Of a stretch of 38,213 nucleotides of DNA, positions 32,162 through 38,213 are shown in pieces. This DNA comes from Candidatus Cloacimonadota bacterium (GTDB lineage Bacteria > Cloacimonadota > Cloacimonadia > Cloacimonadales > TCS61): the NCBI GenBank assembly GCA_021108315.1, contig JAIORE010000355.1:1-38213 (forward strand), in the 5' to 3' direction. Both the position numbers and the translations under genes were made by a program. The stretch's first letter is position 1, and the number at the start of each line of letters is the position of its first letter. A model generated the notes under the pieces. The model was not told where the DNA came from. It saw only the letters and a list, made by a program, of their open reading frames with translations, and did not search any database.

Positions 32162-33721
32162 ATGTTATTTATATATATAATCATTGGGATAACCATCGGT
32201 ATTATCATATCTGCAATACTTTTCTATATGAAAAAAATTGTCAGTAATAAAGAGATACTTTCTTCAACTGAGCTTGCTAAAAAGATAGTAGATGATGCAA
32301 ATCGAGAATCGGAAACAATCCGTAAAACTGCAAAATTAGACGGAAAAGATAAATGGTATAAAACTCAGAAAAAGTATGAAGAAGATATTTCTATCAGAAA
32401 AAAAGAACTTCGCTCTCTGGAAAAAAAATACAATGACCGTTTGGTTAATCTTGATAACAGATTGGAAAATCTTGAAAGAAAAGATAATCAACTCCAAAAA
32501 TTTGAAAAAACAATCAAAAATCGGGACAATATTTTAATTGAAAAAGAGAAAACCATTGAAGAATTGATAACTCAACAAAATGATAAATTATCTGAAATTG
32601 CAGGTCTAACTCGTAAAGAAGCTGTTCAAATATTGAAAAGTAATCTTAAGAACAAAGCAAAAAATGAAGCAGCTAAAGAAATTCGAGAAATTCAGGAAAA
32701 AACAAAGCTGGGAAAAAATAAAATCGTTGCAGATATTCTCGCTACTACAATACAGCGCGTTGCCGTTGATTATGTTTCGGAATCTACTGTTTCAGTGGTT
32801 TCATTGCCTGATAATGAAATGAAAGGTAGAATTATTGGTAGAGAAGGACGTAATATTAGATCCTTTGAAAATACTTCTGGCGTAGATTTGATAATTGACG
32901 ATACTCCAGAAGCAGTTATTTTATCTTGCTTTGATCCTATCAGAAGAGAAATTGCCAAAAATGCTCTGGAAAAATTAATAACCGACGGAAGAATTCATCC
33001 GGGTAGAATCGAATCTGTGATTGAGAAAACCCAAAAAGAGATGGATGATAAATTAATTACTATCGGTGAAAAAGCTTGTTTGGATATGAATATTCATAAC
33101 ATTTCTCCTAATATCATAAAAACTTTAGGCAGGTTACATTATCGAACAAGTTACGGACAAAATATTCTAAAACACTCAATGGAATCCGGCTGGATTTGTG
33201 GTATTCTTGCCGCAGAACTGAACTTGAATCAAGAACTTGCCCGAAGAGCTGGTTTTTTACATGATTTGGGGAAAGCTGTTGATCATGAATTTGATGGGTC
33301 ACACGCCTCTTTGGGTGCTAATATTGCCAGAAAAAACGGTGAAAGCAAACTAATTGTGAATGCAATTGCTGCTCATCATGAAGAAGTTGAATATGAAAGT
33401 GTTTATGCTGTATTAACTCAAGTAGCAGATGCAATTTCAGGTGCTAGACCAGGTTCGCGTCGAGAAATGCTGGAAACATATATGAAGCGACTTGAGCAAA
33501 TGGAAGAAATAGCAAATTCCATCGAAGGAGTGCATAAATCTTACGCTATTCAAGCAGGACGTGAATTAAGGATAATTGTTGATCCAGCTGCAGTTAATGA
33601 TAGTAAAACAGCCTATATTGCTTCTGATATTGCTTCTCGAATAGAAGGAGAAATGCAATACCCAGGGCAAGTAAAAGTTACAGTAATTCGTCAAACCAGA
33701 CAATCTGCAATTGCCAAATAA
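32162..33721 (+). CDS. rny: Ribonuclease Y
   Basis: 519 residues. One N-terminal transmembrane helix (about 2-22), a long charged coiled coil (about 30-190), a KH domain with GRIIGREGRNIR (about 222-233), and an HD domain with GFLHDLGKAVDHE (H367, D368). All domains of RNase Y are present at normal length. It is a membrane-bound endoribonuclease that starts mRNA decay and processing. A GAGG site lies about 10 nt upstream of the ATG, just beyond the T-run of the 6S-like element, so the short 5' leader overlaps the end of that RNA. Confidence 0.95.
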   Translation: MLFIYIIIGITIGIIISAILFYMKKIVSNKEILSSTELAKKIVDDANRESETIRKTAKLDGKDKWYKTQKKYEEDISIRKKELRSLEKKYNDRLVNLDNRLENLERKDNQLQKFEKTIKNRDNILIEKEKTIEELITQQNDKLSEIAGLTRKEAVQILKSNLKNKAKNEAAKEIREIQEKTKLGKNKIVADILATTIQRVAVDYVSESTVSVVSLPDNEMKGRIIGREGRNIRSFENTSGVDLIIDDTPEAVILSCFDPIRREIAKNALEKLITDGRIHPGRIESVIEKTQKEMDDKLITIGEKACLDMNIHNISPNIIKTLGRLHYRTSYGQNILKHSMESGWICGILAAELNLNQELARRAGFLHDLGKAVDHEFDGSHASLGANIARKNGESKLIVNAIAAHHEEVEYESVYAVLTQVADAISGARPGSRREMLETYMKRLEQMEEIANSIEGVHKSYAIQAGRELRIIVDPAAVNDSKTAYIASDIASRIEGEMQYPGQVKVTVIRQTRQSAIAK

Positions 33722-33724
33722 ATA

Positions 33725-34507
33725 ATGAAAATTCTATTTATTGGTGATATTTTCGGGAAACCCGGAAGGAATGTAATTAAAAAAGAACTAAGTAATATAA
33801 AACGTGAATATGATATTGATCTTTGTATTGCAAATTGTGAAAATGTCGCTGCCGGAAAAGGAGTAACTCCCAAAACAGCCTCCGAATTGTTTTATTCCGG
33901 TATAGATATTTTTACTTCCGGTAATCATCTTTGGGACAAAAAAGACTCAATAGATTTTTTAAAAACGGAAAAAAGAATAGTAAAACCTCTGAATTACCCT
34001 AAAAGAGCTATCGGCAATGATTATGCACTTGTTCAATTCAATAATAAAAATATTATTATTATTTCTTTGATAGGACAAGCATTTATGCCTGCTGCAAATT
34101 CACCTTTTGAAGCTTTTGAAGACTATTTCACTAAATTTTCTAAAATTGCTAATATTATAATTGTTGATTTTCATGCCGAAGCTACAGCAGAAAAAAGAGC
34201 GATGGGTTTTTTTCTAAATGGTAAAGTAAGTGCAATGTTTGGAACACATACCCATATCCAAACTGCTGATGAAGAAATCCTCAGTGAAGGTACTGCTTAC
34301 ATAACTGATGTAGGAATGACAGGTCCGCATGATTCGGTTATTGGTGTAAAAAAAGATATAATATTAAAGAAAATGTTATCCGGAATGCCCTATAAATACG
34401 AAGTTGCCTCTTCAGGATTAGAATTAAATGGAGCTGTAATTGAAATTGATCTTTTATCAGGAAAAGCAATAGCAATTCAAAGAATCAAAAGGAAAATTTA
34501 TGTTTAA
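33725..34507 (+). CDS. ymdB: YmdB-family metallophosphoesterase (2',3'-cAMP phosphodiesterase type)
   Basis: 260 residues, TIGR00282-type. Metal-binding motifs in order: GDIFGKPGR, NCENVAAGKG, SGNHLWDKK, IVDFHAEATAEKRAMG and FGTHTHIQTADE. It starts 3 nt after rny, the usual arrangement. In B. subtilis YmdB hydrolyses 2',3'-cAMP/cGMP and affects biofilm and motility decisions; whether that applies here is unknown. Confidence 0.93.
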   Translation: MKILFIGDIFGKPGRNVIKKELSNIKREYDIDLCIANCENVAAGKGVTPKTASELFYSGIDIFTSGNHLWDKKDSIDFLKTEKRIVKPLNYPKRAIGNDYALVQFNNKNIIIISLIGQAFMPAANSPFEAFEDYFTKFSKIANIIIVDFHAEATAEKRAMGFFLNGKVSAMFGTHTHIQTADEEILSEGTAYITDVGMTGPHDSVIGVKKDIILKKMLSGMPYKYEVASSGLELNGAVIEIDLLSGKAIAIQRIKRKIYV

Positions 34508-35384
34508 AGAACTCAGAGCAAAACCGATAACCAAAATACTTTACAAAGAAATTACTGATGAAATCAAGCGGTTAAATATTACTCCAAAGCTTGTAATAAT
34601 TCTTGTTGGTAATGATCCTGCTTCCGAATACTATATCTCAAGTGTTACAAAAAAAGCAAAAAAAGTAGGTATAAAGGTAGAGCTTAAAAAATTTAATGAT
34701 ACAATTATTCAAAGTGAACTAATCAACTTTATAGAAGAATTAAATACCAACGAAGAAGTAGATGGAATAATGATTCAAAAACCATTACCATCACAGATTA
34801 ATGATGACGAGATTTCAGAAAAAATTAATCCAGATAAAGATGTTGATGCTTTTCATGCAGTTAATATGGGAAATCTAATTCTCGATAAATCAGGATTTTT
34901 ACCATGTACTCCGGCAGCTATATTAGAAATATTCAAATTCTACAAAATTGAGCTTGAAGGCAAACATGTTGTTGTGATAGGTAGAAGCAATATCGTGGGA
35001 AAACCTATCGCAAATCTTTTATTAAGAAAAAATATTTATGCCAATGCTACTGTAACAATTTGCCATAGTAAAACAAAAAATATTTCTGAATATACAAAAA
35101 AAGCAGACATATTAATAGCAACTATTGGGAAAGCTAATTACATAACCAACGATATGGTTTCAAAAAATACAGTTATTATTGATGTGGGAATAAACCTGAT
35201 TATTGACAAAGATGTGAAAAGTATTTATGTAGGTGACGTAGACTATAATTCCTGTTATAATGACTGTTTAGCCATTACTCCCGTACCAGGTGGAGTAGGC
35301 TCAATAACTACTGCTATACTACTAAAAAATGTAATCTATGCTAATAAAATCAAGAAAAGAAAGAATTTTGTTGACGAAAAATGA
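34500..35384 (+). CDS. folD: FolD-type methylenetetrahydrofolate dehydrogenase/cyclohydrolase with altered catalytic motif
   Basis: 294 residues; overlaps ymdB by 8 nt. Family landmarks are present: PKLVIILVGNDPAS, IQKPLPSQI, PDKDVDAFHAVN, PCTPAAILEI, VVIGRSNIVGKPIANLLL (NADP loop), CHSKT, DVGIN and TPVPGGVGSIT. The catalytic YxxxK motif reads Y45-I-S-S-V49, so the Lys essential for cyclohydrolase activity in characterised enzymes is replaced by Val. The usual Gly after KDVD is Ala and the Pro in PGGVGP is Ser. The dehydrogenase may remain while cyclohydrolase activity is reduced or lost (inference). FolD supplies one-carbon units for purines, formyl-Met and TrmFO. Confidence 0.9.
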   Translation: MFKELRAKPITKILYKEITDEIKRLNITPKLVIILVGNDPASEYYISSVTKKAKKVGIKVELKKFNDTIIQSELINFIEELNTNEEVDGIMIQKPLPSQINDDEISEKINPDKDVDAFHAVNMGNLILDKSGFLPCTPAAILEIFKFYKIELEGKHVVVIGRSNIVGKPIANLLLRKNIYANATVTICHSKTKNISEYTKKADILIATIGKANYITNDMVSKNTVIIDVGINLIIDKDVKSIYVGDVDYNSCYNDCLAITPVPGGVGSITTAILLKNVIYANKIKKRKNFVDEK

Positions 35385-35398
35385 TTAAAATATATAAA
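35371..35398 (+). promoter_or_regulatory. Sigma70-type promoter of the lipoprotein gene
   Basis: TTGACG (35371-35376), a 16-nt spacer and TATAAA (35393-35398) form a good match, overlapping the folD stop. It is 42 nt upstream of ATG 35440, with GGGAGG as ribosome site. The lipoprotein gene can thus be expressed separately from the operon. Confidence 0.5.
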
Positions 35399-35439
35399 TA
35401 ACAAAAAAAGATTAAGAATTATTTTATTGGGAGGATTTA

Positions 35440-37914
35440 ATGTTTAATATCAAGAACAAGCTTTTCTTCATAGTGGTTTTAATTGCAGCCCTTGTAATTT
35501 TTGCCTGCGGAAGAAAAGGTAACTTAACGCCAAATGACGCTCCAAATATTTCTATCACTTCTTATGAAGGAGTTGATAGTACTGGTGTTGCACAAGATGC
35601 AATTAGTTTTCAACAGAAAATCTATTGGAGTGCTAATGATCAAGACGGACATATTGTAGGTTATGCTTATAGAGTTATGGATGAAGATCGTAATCCAATT
35701 GGAACTCCAAAACATCTCGCTGTGAATTCTGAAGGATGGGTATATCATTATAAAGAAAGTGTGGAGATAACCGATGCTACTCCTCCCTTAGATTCACCGG
35801 AAGCAGCTGATATTCGCACTATCTGGTCTGATGAAGTTTATACAATTATTAATTTCCCAGCAAATGGCGAGATGACACTCGATGATACATTAAATTTTAT
35901 TTACGCTCCAGTAACCAGTATTTTTGAAGTTAAATGTATAGATAACCGTGATAGGCAAAGTAATATTGCCAGCAAAGTATTCTTTTCTTCTTCCAATACT
36001 CCAACAGCAGTTCTTCTCTCAAATATTGATGAAGAAGTTGTTGGAAAAGGAATCAATTTTGAATTCTTGATGAAAGATGAAGAACTTTATGTTTCAGAAG
36101 TTCCAGATTATTTTGAATTTACTTTACTAAAAGCTACAACAATTGATGGACCGGATAGTACTATTACCTATTATCATGCAACAGAAGGTGATGATGACGT
36201 AAATGACTACGGTATGGTTCTATTAAATGATGATGGTTCTTTAAATATGGATGATCAAGATCAATGGGAATGGATTAGCACAAAAGGTAGTGCTAATGTG
36301 GAAAGATATAAAATTCCTAATTCTTTTACTGATTATATACTTAAAGATAATATTCCTCTTAATATGACTGCAAATGAGGAAAATGCAGAAGATGCCACCT
36401 ATATTTTCCTAAAAGTACATGATCTCGCTGGTTTGGAATCAAAAATTACAAAAGCTATATTTTATGTTTACGGTGGTTTTAGTCCTAATGCAATTGTATA
36501 TTTAAGAGATTCCGTTATATTAGGTGATAACCATTATCATCCATATTATGAAGATAATTTAGGTAAAGTTATTCCATTTGAAATGACTTCTACTGGCAAT
36601 CGTTATGCTACTCCATTCTGGTATAGCCAAGATGGTAATTTTGAAGCTATTGGTAGTGATAACATAAAACTATATATGCATTGGGGATGGAATGGAGAGT
36701 ATATTGGTAATAATACTGCTAATAAAAAAGAAAATCATGTAATTTCTTTAGAAAATGGTATACCGAAAAACTATCATTCGGAAATTGAATATTTTGATAT
36801 AAGGTTAGATGGAGAACCTTATTACTATCCCCCTATTCCTGCTGAATATGAACACCTAATTACTGATGAAGATGGCACCCAATGGTTACGTGTTTCCAAA
36901 GGTTGTGAGATTGGACAGAATATGACAGTTACAATCGCTGCATTAACTCACCATAATACTGAACTTTATGGACCTCACAAATTTGAGCTCAGGGCAGTTG
37001 ATCTTCAAGGACAAACAGATGAAACTCCTTATATTTTAGATTTTAATCTTGTACCTGTAATTGAAAAAGAAGAAAAAAATGGAATTTTGATAATTAATGA
37101 TGGTTTAAATATTCAGTATAATAATTCTGCAAAATTAGATTCTCTTTACCGAGTTTTATTAGCTGATTACACAGGTGATATTGATGTTGTTGTACGCAAT
37201 GATATTCATCTCCCAGCTGATGATGATTATCCTTTTTTGGAACAAGCCCCACACTTTAATTATAATAAATTTTCAGCTACAGACCTTCAAAACTATCAAC
37301 TAATTATTTACTCACAAGATTATCCTCCTGATAATTATAATTTTGAAAAAGAATTTGCTGTATTAAACCTCTACAAAGAGTCAGGAGGTAATTTAATATT
37401 CTCAGGTGGAAAAAACTTAGTACAAGTTCAAGAGAATTGTGTTTCTCGTGGATTTACATTTTTGGAAGATTTTTTTGGAGTCCCTTTGCTTTCCCAAGAA
37501 GCTATTAGTTTTGTGGGAGCTACTTTTATAGAAAAACCATATTTTATTCGAGTAGATCCACAAAACGGATTCACAATCACAATGGATTTACGATTACCTG
37601 TTTTAGATTGGCAACCTTTATTTATTAATAGTAGAGCAGGATTAGGTCCTATTTCTTATTTCAATTCATGGATGTCTAATGCAGAAGTAATTTACACTTA
37701 TGGTTGTAAAATCCCTGGAGCTGATAATTTTTCTCCAACACAAGAAGAATATGATGCATTGAATGGTGTTCCAGTTGCTTTGAAGAAAGTGATTGATATA
37801 AATGGAACCGAAGGATATAATATAAATTATCTCTTTGGATTTCCGTTGACATACATGAAAACGGAACACGCAAAAGCTGCATTAAATGAAATTCTTACTG
37901 AATTGGGTATATAA
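35440..37914 (+). CDS. Large predicted lipoprotein with a C-terminal alpha/beta domain, function unknown
   Basis: 824 residues. Lipobox-like VIFAC with Cys23 after a hydrophobic signal makes it a probable outer- or inner-membrane lipoprotein. Residues about 35-190 and the following 330 residues are beta-rich with Ig-like spacing (KIYWSANDQDGHIVGYAYRV, then YIFLKVHDLAGLESKITKAI). The C-terminal third (about 545-824) has GILIINDG, YQLIIYSQDY and KESGGNLIFSGGKNLV, which resembles the Rossmann-like glutamine amidotransferase/ThuA fold, without a catalytic nucleophile I can identify. No sorting tail is seen. Own promoter and strong terminator make it monocistronic. Confidence 0.78.
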   Translation: MFNIKNKLFFIVVLIAALVIFACGRKGNLTPNDAPNISITSYEGVDSTGVAQDAISFQQKIYWSANDQDGHIVGYAYRVMDEDRNPIGTPKHLAVNSEGWVYHYKESVEITDATPPLDSPEAADIRTIWSDEVYTIINFPANGEMTLDDTLNFIYAPVTSIFEVKCIDNRDRQSNIASKVFFSSSNTPTAVLLSNIDEEVVGKGINFEFLMKDEELYVSEVPDYFEFTLLKATTIDGPDSTITYYHATEGDDDVNDYGMVLLNDDGSLNMDDQDQWEWISTKGSANVERYKIPNSFTDYILKDNIPLNMTANEENAEDATYIFLKVHDLAGLESKITKAIFYVYGGFSPNAIVYLRDSVILGDNHYHPYYEDNLGKVIPFEMTSTGNRYATPFWYSQDGNFEAIGSDNIKLYMHWGWNGEYIGNNTANKKENHVISLENGIPKNYHSEIEYFDIRLDGEPYYYPPIPAEYEHLITDEDGTQWLRVSKGCEIGQNMTVTIAALTHHNTELYGPHKFELRAVDLQGQTDETPYILDFNLVPVIEKEEKNGILIINDGLNIQYNNSAKLDSLYRVLLADYTGDIDVVVRNDIHLPADDDYPFLEQAPHFNYNKFSATDLQNYQLIIYSQDYPPDNYNFEKEFAVLNLYKESGGNLIFSGGKNLVQVQENCVSRGFTFLEDFFGVPLLSQEAISFVGATFIEKPYFIRVDPQNGFTITMDLRLPVLDWQPLFINSRAGLGPISYFNSWMSNAEVIYTYGCKIPGADNFSPTQEEYDALNGVPVALKKVIDINGTEGYNINYLFGFPLTYMKTEHAKAALNEILTELGI

Positions 37915-37933
37915 AAAAATTGTAAATTTATAG

Positions 37934-37967
37934 AAAAAGAGCATTCTTCTGAATGCTCTTTTTTTTT
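37934..37967 (+). terminator. Strong intrinsic terminator of the lipoprotein gene
   Basis: AAAAAGAGCATTC (37934-37946) and GAATGCTCTTTTT (37951-37963) are perfect 13-bp arms around a TTCT loop, followed by more T's. It lies 20 nt past the stop. Confidence 0.92.
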
Positions 37968-38040
37968 AGAAAAATTAAATATGGTATTGTATTCAGACAT
38001 CACTATTTATGAAAAATTGCAAAAAACAATTGAAAAATAA

Positions 38041-38098
38041 CAACGAACAAAACAAACGATTAGAATTAGTTTGTTCGTATTGTTTGTTTTGTTCGTTG
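38041..38098. repeat. 17-bp perfect inverted repeat near the window end
   Basis: CAACGAACAAAACAAAC (38041-38057) and GTTTGTTTTGTTCGTTG (38082-38098) enclose a 24-nt loop. The T content of the right arm could make a terminator, but the arms are bounded by A's on both sides. It could equally be a palindromic interspersed element. No gene is visible between 37968 and the window end. Confidence 0.7.
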
Positions 38099-38177
38099 AA
38101 AAAAGTAGAAGAATTCCGGCATCTTTCATAAACCCTTAAAAGTAGGTAACACTTTATAAAAATGCCATTTTAAACCC

Positions 38178-38199
38178 ATCTCTCCCGTAAGAGATTTTT
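38178..38199 (+). other. Small hairpin at the window edge
   Basis: ATCTCT (38178-38183) and AGAGAT (38190-38195) with loop CCCGTA, followed by four T's. It may belong to a repeat or the edge of a mobile element that continues beyond the window. No coding frame is seen here. Confidence 0.35.
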
Positions 38200-38213
38200 G
38201 CCTATTTTTTATA

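Noticed and set aside
1..38213. CRISPR array, cas genes, rRNA or tRNA genes, prophage or complete insertion sequence
   Set aside because: No regularly spaced direct repeats, no tRNA T-arm signature in a cloverleaf context and no transposase or integrase frame was seen.

Overview
The window is strongly AT-rich, uses the standard code and is densely packed with genes. Three predicted secreted or lipid-anchored proteins of the type seen in the Fibrobacterota-Chlorobiota-Bacteroidota (FCB) superphylum, two YPNP-type C-terminal sorting tails, an outer-membrane barrel ending in Phe, and the order infC-rpmI-rplT-pheS-pheT-coiled coil-zapA-6S-rny-ymdB-folD point to a Gram-negative FCB bacterium, most likely a member of Candidatus Cloacimonadota or a close relative. 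That placement is inference from gene content; no database search was run.

Layout. 1-3854 (+): the end of a MerR-type regulator overlaps a serine beta-lactamase-like hydrolase. Two back-to-back HEPN/minimal-nucleotidyltransferase pairs of opposite gene order follow, the first with a stop codon inside its HEPN gene, then an RlmI-like methyltransferase. 3889-12207 (-): a membrane-anchored coiled-coil protein, a secreted protein with a sorting tail, an Aas-like AMP-forming ligase, trmFO, queC, a GrpB-family protein and an rqcH/NFACT gene. The spacers here are rich in palindromic repeats. 12366-16249 (+): an outer-membrane barrel protein, a TatD nuclease, a TcdA-like E1 enzyme and a small zinc-ribbon membrane protein. 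16633-19189 (-): a secreted Amidase_6 protein and a CCA-adding-type nucleotidyltransferase whose last codons lie in a repeat. 19429-26546 (+): a gingipain-type (C25) peptidase and a 1570-residue subtilisin-type (S8) multidomain protein. 26679-35384 (+): the translation/cell-division/RNA-decay operon. 35440-37914 (+): a large lipoprotein with its own promoter and a strong terminator.

The most informative signals are not large ORFs. infC has no ATG, GTG or TTG start ahead of its conserved N-terminus and appears to start at ATA or ATC behind a strong AGGAGG. It is preceded by a structured leader ending in an intrinsic terminator, a candidate L20 attenuator. A 6S-RNA-like fold fills the gap between zapA and rny. 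FolD has Val where the catalytic Lys of the YxxxK motif should be, so the cyclohydrolase step may be lost. Several dispersed palindromic or heptameric repeats decorate gene ends: a MITE-like nested hairpin, a three-hairpin C-rich element with a decayed half copy, an approximately 80-bp intergenic repeat present twice, and a TAGTGAATAG stop-codon cassette at three genes. I do not see a clear large new defence or metabolic system; the HEPN/MNT double locus is the closest to one.
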